Positions 1 to 13,621 of a stretch of DNA of 64,000 nucleotides are shown piece after piece. Position numbers and translations under genes: made by a program. Origin of the DNA: Stenogyne calaminthoides (taxonomy: Eukaryota; Streptophyta; Magnoliopsida; Lamiales; Lamiaceae); the NCBI GenBank assembly GCA_037126765.1, contig JBBCBC010000034.1, positions 16,056,691 to 16,120,690 on the forward strand. The letters run 5' to 3'. Below the pieces are notes generated by a model. It saw only the letters and a program-made list of their open reading frames with translations, did no database searches and was not told the DNA's origin. Position 1 is the first letter of the stretch. Each line of letters opens with the position of its first letter.

Positions 1-346
1 TCGCCCGATTCACGGATTTTGTCCTTTAATTCTTTGTCTCTTAGTTTCGATCCGGTTACAATTTATTTACCAAAAATAAATAAACTAGATCTAGAACTAG
101 TCTATTACATTGATCAAATCAAACAAATCTAGTCTCTTTCGTGGATTTTCTCACGAGGCAAAACAAATCGAGCGAATCGAATTAAAACCACAATTTATAT
201 GCATGCATAAATAAACACATTAAAATCCATGAAAATTGGATACGCCAAAAGGATCTAATGAGTTCTACTATCAATTTCAAATTTAATGTCCACGAATTAA
301 ATTACAATTTAAATAATTGAGCGAAACATTGGCTCGATATGCCGAT
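1..346 (-). mobile_element. Copia D, 5' leader next to the 5' LTR (left copy)
   Basis: Non-coding leader of the D-type copia element, read on the - strand. It corresponds to 34913-35267. At its right edge the string ggctcgatatgc sits where a tRNA-iMet primer site (reverse complement ggctctgatacca) is expected. It differs by loss of the T of CTG, like other CTG sites in this copy. No gene is visible. Confidence 0.75.
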
Positions 347-2189
347 TGTTGGGGAATAAGTTCCACGGATCTATTAGGGGTAAATATTTAAATACAAATT
401 TAATTCTTTAATTATTACTAGCATGAATTAATCCTATATTAATTCAAATAATAATTGCAACAACATATCATGCATATAAAAGCCACGTAAAACTTGATCA
501 CGCGGAATCTACGGGTTTTACGTGAACGTACCTCTCCGGGATAGCATTGACTTTGGTCGAAACGGACTAACAAAAAAGGACTTCCCAAGTATTCCCTTAG
601 CCCTTGCTCAACTATCGGTGGAAGGACACTTGTCGAACAATTAACAAAAGGAAAAAAATAAACTTTGTTGCACCACAATTTTTGTGGATTTGCTAATATT
701 TCAAAGACATGGAATTGTACTTGGGAATGAACTAATCATCCCTATTTATAGGAGAGGGAGTGGTCGAATTTTATGTTGAAAATCAATGTGGAAAAAGACT
801 TTTCTTAGTCACCAAGAAATCTTGAATATATCTTCTATATTCTTTTTCCCATAATTAAAATATTCCACAAAAAATCCCCTCCTCTATTATGGTGATTTTC
901 GAAAAATTTAGTGTTACAAGAATCCAAGATTTGGATCTTCTTGAATTTATGAGATATTCTTATATTTCAAGAAATACATATCTTCCATAATATCTTTTCA
1001 AGAAAATCAAGAAAAATCTTTCTTGCCCAATTATATTTTCAAAATTTGAAATATTCTATATAGATAACCAAGTGGGAGATTTCTTGAATTTAATGAGATA
1101 ATCTTGTATTCCAAGAATACATATCTTCATTCCATAACAAAATTCAAAGAAAATCTTTTCTCCTTTTTATCCATAATTTTTCGAAAATTTAGAGGAAATA
1201 TTAAGCAACAATATTTATTTTATTTTAATCACCTTTTTAGGTTATTGGACTATTTGTTGGGCTACTCGGGGGCCTTTAGGAGAATTAAGATTGGACCTTC
1301 TAATGGATCTTGAATATCTAATATTGAGCCACAATATAATTCAAGCCCATAAATATTAATTAATCCCACTACATAATTAATATTGCACCATCCATCTTAA
1401 CCCGTATTACGGTCGATATGGCTCCGGTCATTATTTCCGTGTTTAAGATTATCTAGCCCATTAATTAATTCAAGCCCTTTGAAATAGCTTTCCGTTAATT
1501 AATATCTTTTGTCCTTAATTAGAAGCGATTCAACATTATTATTCATACCTAAACTAATTCCACTTGCAAGATTTGGTATGATAAAACTTATGAACCTCCC
1601 AAGGGGCAAATCAACAAAAGCGTGCTTGCACCACGATTCTTAAGTATTAAATCTTAGCAATCACATGTGACCAATAATATTGCCCAAGATAAAATGTATT
1701 GAATCTCTCCCGATTAAGCTACCCATGATAAGTCAAAGCAATAGTTACCAATCCCGTGATCTATTTAAGGGACCGAAGGTTAAGAAACAACGAACCTGAG
1801 GTCTAATTCTTCCTTGTTGGAGTTAGAAGAATTTATCCTCCTGTAGGTCCTATTCAACAAGATCGGTCATGCACTAGTGTAATCTCTTGGTCAAGACAAA
1901 CCAATCGAGCCTTACACCTCAACCTTTCGCGATGGTTGTTCATTTCCATCTAGGTAAGTGAATGGCGTACTTTTTTTAGTTACAAGGACTGTTAATTTAA
2001 TCTTCGTGATCCGGTATCACTAAATTAACTTCTGATGTAACACGTCGAATTATGAAACGAGTTATGCGGTAAATATATATAACATTCAATCATATTTAAT
2101 CATTGATAAACAATTTATTTGATAAATAAATTCGAAAATTAAAACGATTATACAAAGTAAAAAGCATACTTTTCAATATAATCCCAACA
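347..2189 (-). mobile_element. Copia D 5' LTR (left copy)
   Basis: LTR of 1843 bp with tgttggggaa at the left and cccaaca at the right, so it reads TG...CA on the - strand. Other copies are 16818-18656, 28020-29870 and 35268-37116. The - strand TATA box is the tatttata at 743-750. The right flank is CAATC (2190-2194), the same target duplication as at 37117-37121. Short reading frames inside it (for example 439-678 and 1104-1313) recur in other LTR copies and are not genes. Confidence 0.92.
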
Positions 2190-5100
2190 CAATCTACAAA
2201 AAACGACCATAAGCTTGCCCTTAAACTCAATTCTCTACCATCTACTTAGGCATCATCATCTAATCAAAGAGGTCTTTGCAAGGTTGTAATGTCGGGCTCT
2301 TTGGATGAGTAGGGTTAGTATGGTGTAAGTGACATAACTCAACTTGTAGAGCTCAAGAGTTGGTACTAGAGATTAACAATTGTTTCACACTCTCAACTTC
2401 AACTTCATATTTTCTAAGAGTTTTTCAATGAACTCTTACCCACACCCAACACTTATCCTCCATATTTGCAACCTCACGCTTTTATTTTCCAAGGGTTTCG
2501 GGAAACTTTGTTCCTTTTTTTTTTCTTTTATTAACCCTTGGAAAGAACTCTCTTTATCTTGAATTTTTCATTTTCATTTTTCTATTCTATCTTTCACACT
2601 AGGTAACTTTTCTTTTTACCCATTTTTCTTTTCATTCATTCCCCCCATTCTAGAGTGTGACACTTCTTCTCTCATTCTTATTTCACAATCATTTCTCCCT
2701 AGATACCTTCATTTGAGCTCCTCAAGTTGACCAAGGATCAAATGGGCTTATGAAACAATGGGTACTTCGGTTACATGATGTGGCTTGCCAAGAAATGGAT
2801 TACAAGGCTCAAATGGGCTAACTAAGGAAATGCTTTCCTTTGGGTAAGGATCATATATGGCCAAGTGACTTCATAGAACAACAAAATGCCTCTTATCCTC
2901 TTAGATGATTCCTCCAAAGTCAAGTTTCAAAAAAGTTCAAAGGGCAAGTTCTAGCACTCACAAGTGTAGACGACACACTCAGGAACAAAAATGCCATCAT
3001 ATCACAAGATCACTTCAAAAATGCCATCATACAAGCTTGGTAAGAATGAACGAGCACACTCTTCCAAATTGCACTCAACCAAGTTCAACAATCACATGAA
3101 TGAATCATTTTCAAGACAATATAACCACACTTCAAAGAAAGCATCATCATCCATCAAAAACTCAAACAAGTAACAAAATTCAATCACATTCAATCAACAC
3201 AATTAAACACCACAATTCATCAATTCAATATACAAATTACCAATCCATCCAAAAGGGAAATGAGACAATTCACACAAATCCATCAACAAATGAGTACAAA
3301 CCAAATAATAATCAAAGGTTAAGGAGGAGAGAGTAAGGGAGAAGAGAGGAATTTGGGCACAATCCCTTAGGGGTTATCTTGAGGGTCATCTCGTGGCGAC
3401 CGACCATCGGGGTTCTCTCGTGGAAGCTGTGCGGTGAACAAGTGTCGATCATGTATCTTATGTGATCTATCCCATCTTGGTTGGCTTTGAACATCATTTG
3501 CCATTTGGTTCATCTTCCCACTAAGATCGGCGACGTTGTTGTTGATGCTTCCCAATCTTGCCTCTTAATTGCCACCACCAAAGACCTTAGAATTGTGGCT
3601 CTCGTTGTTGAAAATGATGACCTAAGGCCTGGTGGTATGGACCTCCTTGCTCCTCTTGAGCTCCTTGTCCTTCTTCTTGATCCCCTTCTTCTTGTGGCAT
3701 GTATGGGGTTCACAATACCCGGCGCTCGGTTGTCCACGTAGCTCTCTATAAAGATTTGAGGCCCCTCTGCATGCAATAGACCCGTGAGGTCTATGTTTCC
3801 CGGATGCCCCAAGGATCTTTTTCAAAAAATGGATTTGCAGCGGGAATAAACTACCATCACGTTGTGCAAAAGAACATCGCCCTTTTATCATGCTCACGGT
3901 GGTCACATTTGCCATGTGTCGCCAATCAAACTTCCAACTTACAAGTTCCCCTTCCTCCATGTATGGCTCCACATGCCTAGCAATCATCGTTATAAACACC
4001 CCTAGCCTCACCTTTTTGAAACTCTCTGCTTTTCACCATCCTATCCATTGGATCATTAGGTATGACGGGAACATCGAACATGAATTGGTTCACAAAACAC
4101 CAAAGACAATAGAGCTCATCATTTGGGACCGATCCTCCTCCGTCCTTACAAACAACGTGTTTGAGAGAATTCTCTCAATGTAGCAGTGATGGATTGCGGA
4201 TTGATGTTGCCTTGGCGTGGTTAGGGTGGTATATTTTGGAAGTGCCTTTGGACCACGACAAATGACTCTCCAAAACTCAACCGGGTCATACTCGACCCTC
4301 TTCTCAAACAACGCCCCAGCTTGGTCTCCGGGATATCCTATAATTTTGTTCACTTGTGAAGCGAACAAACTATAAGGATTCCCATTGAAGACAAACTCCA
4401 TTGAAATCGAGCACTTTCGCTTATATGTACCACGAGGGTTGAAAGGAACTCAAGGGTGATACCCTATTTTTTGATGGAGATGGCTCGTCCATAAAAGGCG
4501 ATCTAAGAAAACATGCATCCTGCTCTATCAAAAAAAGAGTCCGAACATCTTCTAAAATTCCCATCCTCTCCATGCATTCCAAGTCGAACTCTTGTCCTTC
4601 CAACTTCCCATAAATTTGTCCCATTTTCTTGCCATTCCCCCGCCACCTTCACGAAATTCATGTCAAAATCTTCCGATATTTTCTCGTTTTCCCTTAGTCT
4701 CTCCTCAATTTCCTCTAATTCTTGGTGGTATCAAGCGTGGTGGTCCTTGGTTTCCCTCCTCTGCCTCTTAGGTGCTCTATTGGCCATTTTTCTTTATCAT
4801 TACTCAAGGGTTAGGGTACATTCACATATTCAAATAAGCCTGACACACACATATGACATTTTCATCCTATCTCCCAAGAAATTTTCCTTCAGTTCATTCA
4901 TTCCATCACCACAATCCAACAATTTAATCAAACAAGTTGTTTACCGTTCTTATCAACTTCCAACTCACACTTAACAAAATTCCAACATGGAGGTTCACCA
5001 ACATTCATACTAGAAACACTCATCATTCACAATTTCAACCAATTTCACAAGCCCATGAGAATTTCTTAGCACAAAATCAAAAAATCTACAAATAATCAAC

Positions 5101-6417
5101 ATTTATAAGCCACATTTCACACAAAATCAACCAAAGCATGCCAAAATCTTCCAAAATTAACATATATGTCATGCACTCCAAGTGTTTGATAAAATGTCTC
5201 AATGAAAATCCAAATCTAAACCACACAATGGAAACACATAAACATACAATAAGCTTAAAGACTTCAATATAAACATGAATGAACTAAAAATAGAAGAGAA
5301 TAACTTTCTCTTAATGGATGAAAAATGAGAAAAATTGACTCTTGCTTGTTGAGATGGAAAAAAACCTCCAATCTTGGCTCAAAATGACTCAAAGGTGTGA
5401 AAAAAGGAAGGATGGTGGAGTATTGTGGTGGGAAGATGCAAAGTATGGATGAAATTAGAGGAGAATGGTGGTTTTTCTTGAGGGGGCGATTTTAGGGTTT
5501 GGTCGAAGTGGGGAAGAAAAGAAAGAGTGGAGGAGAAAGAAGGGGAGTCTGCGTATAAGGCAACTTTTGGGGGCATTTCACTCGACTGTGGGCGCTTTCG
5601 GGTCGAGTTTGCCCAAATTTTTAACCGGGCCTATATCAAAATGCCCAAAATGTCGGCGAGGCTGACTCGACTCGAAATTTCCCTTTAGGTGGGCCAATTT
5701 TTTTTATTTTTACCTCATGAATGCAATACTAACCTTTTGATCCCTCGTCCAAGGCTGCGTCATTTCGTTCGATCGAGAAGTCGGGAATCTCTTCCTTATG
5801 CACCTCGTTTTCTCCTTTGTCATCCCACCATTTAATGCCACTTTCCAACGACTTATCACCTTAGTTCCACACTTACCATTGATTGCTTTCCCAAATGATT
5901 GAATTGGATAAATTTGCTCAACTTTCAAGCACTCATTAACACAAACAACAATATCAAGCAAAACCCTATTTTGGTGCAATTGAATTTGTGAAAACGAACA
6001 CACCCCCCAAAATTTTTTCATTCTTTATGCAATTAATAGTTTGGAAAAATAGTGAAACAAAGAATATACACCAAGCACCATGAACCATTAAGCTCTATAC
6101 TAACCACATCTTAACAATTAAGCTCATCATCATTCAACTTCAACAAGCAAGTATACCAACAAAACGAGAGTCCAACACGGCAAAATTCATGTACAAGTAT
6201 TTTCACCATTTAAGTTCAAAAATATGTCATACGATGAACATCACCAAAAACACAAAAAAAGGGGTGTGTCGGTGCAACAAAAAACGATGAAAAAAACACC
6301 CCAAACATAGACTTTGCAAAGCAAATCTAAGTTTGGGAAAGTGCTTGTACCTAAAGTATTGTTTCGAGGTACACATCTCCCATTAAAGCTCGATATCCAC
6401 CAAGCCTCGAACACACA
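2190..6417 (-). mobile_element. Athila-like gypsy remnant (left copy)
   Basis: Counterpart of 37117-41353. It contains a broken ORF1-like gene on the - strand (3367-4800). Both sides of the gene are long A+T-rich non-coding tracts: 2190-3366 downstream and 4801-6417 upstream. A ctcgact/tcgag-rich patch lies at about 5575-5690. No primer site or complete LTR pair was found, so the element boundaries are uncertain. Confidence 0.7.
3367..4800 (-). pseudogene. Athila ORF1-like protein, broken (left copy)
   Basis: Same gene as 38298-39735 but broken into more frames. Recognisable pieces on the - strand are 4624-4421 (region LECMERMGILEDVRTLF), 4401-4090 (FNGNPYSLFASQVNKIIGYP and VEFWRVICRGP), 4011-3622 (HVEPYMEEGELVSWKFDWRH) and 3812-3510. 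Several breaks fall next to CAG/CTG or homopolymer differences from the right copy, so part of the damage may be sequencing error. Frame is kept near 3824-3829 (six A), where the right copy has five A and shifts. Confidence 0.75.
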
Positions 6418-6760
6418 TTATTTGGAATATAGAGTAGCGTAAACCGTAATACATGATTTTAGCGAAATAAAAGCAGTTCACCTACAATGAACATATAATT
6501 GCATAATTGAGTACAAATAAACATAAAGAGAAACCTTTGCAAGGAGATCAAAAAGTGATTTCTTAACTATGGTATCCACGTAATTCCGTTGATGTAATTA
6601 CGCAGACCGCCAAAGTGTTGAATCTAAAAGCGAATTTGCTAGGAAAATTCCTATCTGATTTTTTATGGAGAAACTAGGTTTTCTTGTTATAGTAAATAAT
6701 GAATTAAGGGACCTCATATATATAGGGAGAGATTAGCTTATATCATAAGCAAATCTTTAT
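6418..6760 (-). mobile_element. Copia F 3' LTR, outer fragment (left copy)
   Basis: Counterpart of 41354-41690. It starts near ttggaatatagag. The right copy reads tgttggaatatagag, so the LTR end itself is altered at the CTG here. It holds the same - strand TATA-like tract (tatatata, about 6717-6724). It ends in aaatctttat, where E is inserted. The last five bases (TTTAT) are the E target site. Confidence 0.8.
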
Positions 6761-8320
6761 TGTAGGTCGAAACGGGTTTTTGAGAGGCGTAAGTCTAGAG
6801 GGAGGGGTGAATAGACTTACGAAAAACTTTTTGTCTGGTCAGTGTGAAGGCGATTAGCTTTGTCCAGTGGGAAGTGAATCAGTTTGGGTGATAACCGGAC
6901 TTACTAATCGCTGAAAGCCCGGTCGATTCGATAACTATCGAGTTTAAGCGATGTGTCTGCGGAAGCTTAAGTTTACCGTGAAAAAACCGGTTTTTGTAAT
7001 CGGATTCAAAGTTAGTGTTTTAACGGTTAGTGAAATGTCAAGCTTGATCGGATCGAAGCTTGGTGCTAGGCGATGATCTCAACGAAAGAATATGTATCTT
7101 GACTTTTAAAGGTTGTGTGCAATAGTATGGGCCCAGTTAATCAAAAGCGGTAAAGGCACACAAGATTTATAGTGGTTCGGACAAACCCAGTCCTACGTCC
7201 ACTCTTCCCTATCACAAAGGGCACCAACAACCAAGCGGACTTAGTTTTATGTGTTAGTCAACCACGATTACACCAACCGGATATTTAAGGAGTTCTCACT
7301 CAGCCAGATCGTAAATCGAGGGAACTAGAAACCCTAGTCGAAATCTTCTTTAAACAACTTAACCTAACTTTGGGTTTGGATAAGATTGTTTTGGTTCCAA
7401 CTATGAAATCTTTTCTAGTGTTTAAGGTAGCTTTCAATTTAGATGAAAAGATTTCTATCTTAAGAACTTATGGAATGAACACTTAATAAAATAATCTTCT
7501 TGATCGTGTTCTTGATGAGGAAATCGATAATACTTTAGCTTCTTGATTGTTCGGTGTTTAGTGTTCTCACTCTGAAGTGTGATCCCATATTTATAGACCT
7601 TGAAATCAAAAGCCGTTGGAAAGCAATTTGAATTTAAAAGGCTATATTAGGAAGGTTTTCTTGAGATTGATGTGGCGTCTTGAGGCGGCATGGCGAAAAG
7701 CGTGAACTTGTATTTTATAGCCGTTAGAAGGCGACATCAAATCCGCTTATCGGCTCCGATCATCGTGTCTTGTTCTTATTGGTTGAGCGAGGCGCACTTT
7801 CGATGTTATTCTTCCAACTAATGTTGACATTCTTCTTGTCGGATCATAGGCGTATGATTAGGTGAAGCATCGATTTTCACTGGTGGTGACTGATCGATCG
7901 GCCCGATCGATCACCACCGATGGAGTCTTAAGTGCTTGGGTTGACTTAGCTTGACTCAGCGGACTTCGGTGATGTAGGGTCTTCCGTGCGATCTTCGAAA
8001 GTCATCGATCTTCAAGTATTACGAGTTTGAGCTTCATGACTTGGTGAGATATCGACTAGATCGATTGATCGATCTTCTGATTTCTTCTCTAGCATTACGG
8101 CTTCGCGGGATATCGGTTGTTCTTTGGATTTTTTGGACTTACTTATACATATGAGGTTCCCCTCAATATGTGACCTATCTATTACATCATCATTTCTATA
8201 CAATAATTATCAAGCGGTATTCTATAAGCGGTAATATAAACATCGATTAAATTGTCAATTGTCATTGGTCCTATTACATGTGTTTACGGAACTTTTATCA
8301 AAACTATAAATTTCCCAACA
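6761..8320 (-). mobile_element. Copia E 3' LTR (left copy)
   Basis: LTR of 1560 bp from tgtaggtcga to tttcccaaca. It is TG...CA on the - strand and equivalent to 41691-43252. The TATA box on the - strand is tatttata at 7588-7595. By hand count the first about 280 bases hold 6 CAG/CTG trinucleotides, against 19 in the same stretch at 41691-41945. The changed sites carry CG-containing strings. Confidence 0.92.
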
Positions 8321-8336
8321 ATTTCCCCTTTTTGAT
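8321..8336 (-). other. Polypurine tract of copia E (left copy)
   Basis: On the - strand this reads tcaaaaaaggggaaat directly before the LTR start tgttgggaaa. That is the standard position of the plus-strand primer, and the shape is that of Sirevirus polypurine tracts. Confidence 0.8.
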
Positions 8337-8521
8337 AAAACCAAAACACACGAGAAACCAAACAGTTGATAAATATAGAACAATAAAGAGCACATAATCG
8401 AAGACAATGAGATTTTGTCTTAGGATCGGAAAATAAATTTTCTCATTAGATATGTCGATTACAATTTACATTAGAAAAGTTTGAATTTAAAAGCGGTGAT
8501 CCTGAGAAGTCTTACGATTCT

Positions 8522-11500
8522 TCACTCTTTAGGCTCGTATCATCGCATCTCTATTTGATCTTGAGGCACGTTGAAAACTGATATAGTTTCCATTTGACAT
8601 CATTGTCCTCCGAGGATCGATTATATGCGTTTGCTCGGGATGTCAAAATAGAACCTACGAAATGCCGGTCTCATCCAAATGAGCCATCCGCCTTCTTGAG
8701 TAATCGGCGAGATCATACTCTTGGCGAGATATTTTTTACATTGATAAGTTTGGCCTCATTTTCCGGATACTTTCAGAAAATCACGGATATTTATTTTCTA
8801 ACCGGTTGAGGAATTCATCATACGGAGATTCTTCTTGTGGAACAAGATTGAGGACAAAAAGCATCGAAGCCATTCACTTCGATCTTGTTCCATTCCTCAA
8901 ACCTCTTAGCATGTCGTGAGTTTTTGGAATAATCTCATCAACTCTTTCTTTGGCATTTGAGGTTACAATGCGATTTTCCGGCCTTTCCTTTCTTCGCTTC
9001 GATCTGAATCTTTTCTTGGACCTTCCGTCTCTGCCAATTTTTACGCCCTTCTTTCTTCTTGGCTTTTTCTGGTCTCTTGACAATGCTCTTTGGGCCGGTT
9101 TCTCGGCGATTCTTTATCGGCACAGATCTGGCTATTTGCGTTTGTGCTTCTTGTGACTATTTTGATGCGAGTAGACGATGCAGTTGTGATGTCCAACCCT
9201 TTTGTGACTACCTTTTGTGATGTCCTTTGTGACTACCTTTTGTGATGTCACTGCTTTGCGCATGCCTACCTTTCTTGCCTTTGATTTTTCAATCTTTTTC
9301 AGAGACTTCATTAGCAAAAAGATCCGGATGGTCTAGTCTTTGTCCATGCTTCAATGATGCGAATTAGATCTTACATTGTTACGATCATGTCGATTGGTTT
9401 CTCGATCCGTCCTTCCCCTTTTGGTTTGATCAAAAGTCACGCGAGTGGGAAGTTAGGATCCAAATGGACCGATATTGCCTATTGAGATCACGCAATGAGA
9501 TAAGCACGAGCGGAGCGATTAAGTTGAACCTTCGAGATCGGCTCGGTCTTGGCAGATTCTATGGCGAAGAAAATGTAAAGATCGGTTTGTCACCTTTGTC
9601 TTACAGCCAAATCGAGCTTTTTCGGTGAGCATCGAAAAGAAACTTGTTGTTGATCCGCGAGATAAACTTGTCATCCACGGATTTTTATAAGATCGCGGAA
9701 TCACGGTGGTCCGCGATTTGGGAGAAGCCCGATCTTTGATCGGCGCAATCTGAGGGAAATAGCCAATTCCCTTTGATCGATATTTCTTTGAGGCGATCTG
9801 CCTCGATGCTATAATTCCTCAATTTCTTCTTTCGGGAGATCTTTGAAACATGATCGATCTCCGAAGTTGATCAGTGATGATGTGAGATGTAGGAATGTTA
9901 TTCGTCCTTGATCGATTTCAGTTGTTTGTGCCTCGGTGGTTGGTCATGAACTGCGCACCAGTTCCACTATCGTGGCGACTCTGTATCCTTCATTTGTAGT
10001 ATCTTCTTGAGAGCTTCTTGAAGCGATCTCGGTTCGCCTTGTTTGATCAACCCCGACTTCACGTGGATCGAGCTTTGTAGATTGATGGTTATCGGCTCAT
10101 TTGGTGATCTACTTGGCGATTTCCTCATATCGAAATCAAAATCTGCAAACTCATCAAGACCGCCCATTTGTTCAATAATCATTATAAAATCGAGAAGCTT
10201 TTTGTCTCGAGATCTCTCGGTGGGGATCTCCATAACTTCTTCTCTAATAGCGGGGATGGGCGACCGATTCCGGATACTTCTCATCAATTTGTCGTTCGAT
10301 TTCGGTCGACCATTTTTCCTGTGATGGTCTTTGATGATCTAGACTCGAGAATTATGCCTTTCGATCTCCGAGGTTGATGAAGATGTGGAGGGTTACGGTG
10401 GTCTTGAGTGGGTGGAAGTTATGCGATTGGCTCGACTGCGAGAGGTTACAACTGGTGGAGGTTCCAGCAATCCGGGTTCCACAACGGGTAAGCAACCCGG
10501 GTTCGTGAACTGATGTAGTTTTAGCGGTGTTAGCGGGCGAGGTGGGAGAAGGAGAAACATCTTTCGTGACCATTAGTCGAGTGGTGGCTTGACTGATTTG
10601 GAGGGGGAAGGAGATCGGGCCGTCTCGAGCTTCTTCTCGAATGATCTGGCGAGCTCTCGGCTTGAGGCTTTGCTGTCGATGCTTCACGATTTTGTGGTTC
10701 AACAAAGATTTGGCGCGCCTTCTTCATCGACTCGTCTTCTAGCATCGAGTCATGGAGGCTTGCCGCCTTCTTCGCCTCTTCTCCAGGCCTTCACGGTTTT
10801 CTTTTTTCTTGGGGGCATCTGGTGGGCCCAGGGGGCCTACTGATTTGGTCGCCAAAGATTGGTGTAGATGAAGTTCTTTCTTTTTTTCCTTTCTTCAATT
10901 TTGGGGGTTGAATGACGATATCATCGTGCTGGTGGCCCAAATATGGCTAGAGTGGTGGAGAGGAATGCCTTGTAGGACTTGGTCCATTCATTCCCCATTT
11001 GGCCTTTGGCATTTTATCTGTGGGATAAGCGCAACCTTGTTGAGATTCTTGATCCTCTTCTTCGAGATATACACGCCTCCTTTCATCAACTCCAAATTTA
11101 TCATGTTCTTGGAGTAGAATGGCCTTTAGAAACCCATGCCAATTGATGTTCTTGGCTTCATCAATTATTGCTGACCATCTTTTTATGCTTTTTGCCGGAT
11201 GTAAAGAGCATCTGGGTGAATGTAATACCCATAATTGTTTTTGACAATATATCAAACAACAATCGGTATTTCCTCTTGAGCATCGGGCGACAAAGGCTTT
11301 GAAGTATGATGTTTGTCGGCCTCTCATGAAGCTCGTTTCGATCAACTCATCTTGATTCTCCTGTAGTGAGCAAAAGAGATTCGTCCTTTTGGTAGGCGAG
11401 CAGAGGCGTGTTATATCTTCATTAAATGGTCGATTTCTTCTCCGATGACCGCCGAAAAGTAGTTCTTCTCTGGAGCATCTGTATCCACCCTTAAATTCCT

Positions 11501-11690
11501 TAAGAATTCGAGGGCTTCATCTTGCATCCTTTGGATTGCGAATTGAGCAACACAATATTTCTCAAGTCTGCTTTTCTTGAGATTTCCTCTACTTCCATTG
11601 ATTAGGATCCTTTGTAACCCCAAATTGTGCGAACTTGTCCTCGACAATCCTTATTGTTAATTCGCATAATTGCACATTATTTTACCCATA
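8522..11690 (-). pseudogene. Extra ORF downstream of pol in copia E (left copy)
   Basis: Decayed copy of 43460-46760. Recognisable parts on the - strand are the N-terminal region near 11647-11411 (ALEFLRNLRVDTDAP), the acidic/proline-rich middle at 10705-9967 (FIMIIEQMGGLDEFADFDF at about 10195-10135) and the C-terminal stop at 8522-8524. The reading frame changes many times. A short tandem array at 9170-9280 repeats a unit containing ctaccttttgtgatgtc about three times. See the right copy for the functional discussion. Confidence 0.6.
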
Positions 11691-13621
11691 CCTGGTGAGT
11701 GATCATCGGATTCTGTGAATTTGAAAACTTGAGTAAAAGCACTTTGAATCGCAGAGAAGTAATCCGGAGAGTTTTGTAAAATAAATCGCAAGTTTGTGAA
11801 TTGAAAACTCGATGAACCTTATAAAGATGAAGAAAACCGCAAAAGTTGGAAGATCAACGTTTGAAATTAAACGATCAAATTTAGCGGTTTTGATCGAGCG
11901 GATGGAAAAAAGATGCGCATTTAAAAACTTTTGGATTTAAAAGCTCATTTTGTAGCAATTAATACATAACCCCCCGTCCGCGTTAAATGATTTGCGGGGA
12001 ATACGTCACACAGTAATGCGTGATAGAAGGTAAATAAAGCAGATAAGATCCGATAAATAAGCAAATAACAAGGGAAAAGAAAGGCGTATCTGGTTGACTG
12101 ATATAGTAATCAGTCAATACCACTCGTAGGTTGATCTCACTTGTTGATCTTAGTTTTCTGCCTAAGCCTTATAATTTCCCAAATGTTCTTTTCAACTGAC
12201 TGTTTCATTTTCACCGATTTCCTTTTCCGATCCTCCTCGATGGGTTTGAAGTCCCCTTCAAAGCGATATTCGATTTTCCCATAGTGATATATCGATTTGT
12301 TGAGGTTTCAAGTTCAATTGATCTTCCTTATCGTCGGTTTAAGTATGTATCGATTTTGGTTGACCCTAATCGATTCTTCTCAAGTCAATCAATTCTTGGG
12401 ATAAGTGTTACCGCCAAAACTTAGTCTAGAATAGTAGTCTCTATTCCCTAAGTTGGTGTGATTTGACATGCGTAATTATTGTCTGTAAATCTTGATATGT
12501 CAATCCGCCGTAAATTTCTCCAATTATCGATCGATGATTTCTACATTGTCCTTGTGATGCAAATTTCTCTAAAAGGCTTTTTTGAAATCAAATCAGCATT
12601 TGCACCCTTGTTTGGCCTCTATAAATTGGACCAATGTTTTACACAACATAACCCATTCACCATACTTATCTTCTTTGTAAAAATCATGCCTTATTTCCGG
12701 TGAACCCTTACCCCCTTTTTCAATGATTTGAAACTTCTCAAATCAACACCTGCGGTTTATCCTTTGTTTTTTCAATGATTTCACATACTTCTCAAATCAG
12801 CGGACTCTCCTCGATATAAAACATGAGTTTGATATCACGGTCTTGATTTGGACAACAAGCGATCTTCGGTATATCAACTCAATTTTCATCTTGATCACAT
12901 GTGCCCATAAGGTCTTTGAACCAATTTCTTGGCACATGTGCTCCATTTAACATTTGGAGAGTCCATTGACTTCAGTTTACAGGACTCTCGGCTTAGAAAT
13001 CCTATCAAGGCCGCTCTCGCTCCCTTGGTTTTAGCCCATTAAGCGCTTTTTATGATTATTTCAAAGCCTCTCTAACCATTGTTAAGTGGGGAAAATGAGA
13101 GCATCAGATTTAAAATCTCTCTCTCCCGCTTCTTCTTGAGGGGTTTGGATGAGGGTTTAGGGTTTTTCGGTTATGACTTATGTGACCTCCGGGTCCTTTG
13201 TACTTGTAACTTGTAATGTGTCGACCTTTGGGTCTTTATCAATGAAAATTTCTATTATTCCATTGTTGTGTAAATTCTCTGCTTTCTTATGCGATTGGGC
13301 TTTAATCGTGAATCTTGCTTGTTGAATATCGGTTAAATCGACTTACAAAGATGTAAAATAACCCAACCGATTTAATCGAGATATCCGCTTTTAAAATGAG
13401 CGTTTCCTTTAATCGATAAACCTTAAATCGTCGGTTCTTTTTAATCGATAACTCGTAAAAATCGACGATTTCTCACATCGGTTCCTTGGTGATCTTGATC
13501 AGTTGAGATATGCAAACTCAATCGATTCCTTTCGGCTGGTTAGTCTCTTAACCCGGTGGTTCTGAAGAACAATCCATCAATCATTTTAGGTGCTTTTTTC
13601 TCCAAGATCCGAACCCTAGCT
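11691..13621 (-). other. Non-coding spacer between RNase H and extra ORF in E (left copy)
   Basis: No reading frame with family similarity was seen on either strand. The sequence is A+T rich. It contains repeated atcgatt/gatcaa-like words and a stretch ending near 13270 that resembles a transcript end (gtgtgaccttt... and tatcaatgaaaatttc). It lies in the element's 3' part and may hold the leader of the extra ORF. Confidence 0.5.

Noticed and set aside
439..1313. Short reading frames in the D LTR (also near 28174-28979 and 35422-36229)
   Set aside because: They recur in every D LTR copy at the same place, with frame changes between copies, and have no domain. They are by-products of LTR sequence.
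2380..3336. Four overlapping + strand frames of 60-78 codons, preserved in both duplicate copies (also 37310-38266)
   Set aside because: They are low-complexity His/Ser/Asn/Lys strings on the strand opposite to the ORF1-like gene. Their preservation is explained by the recent duplication of the block.
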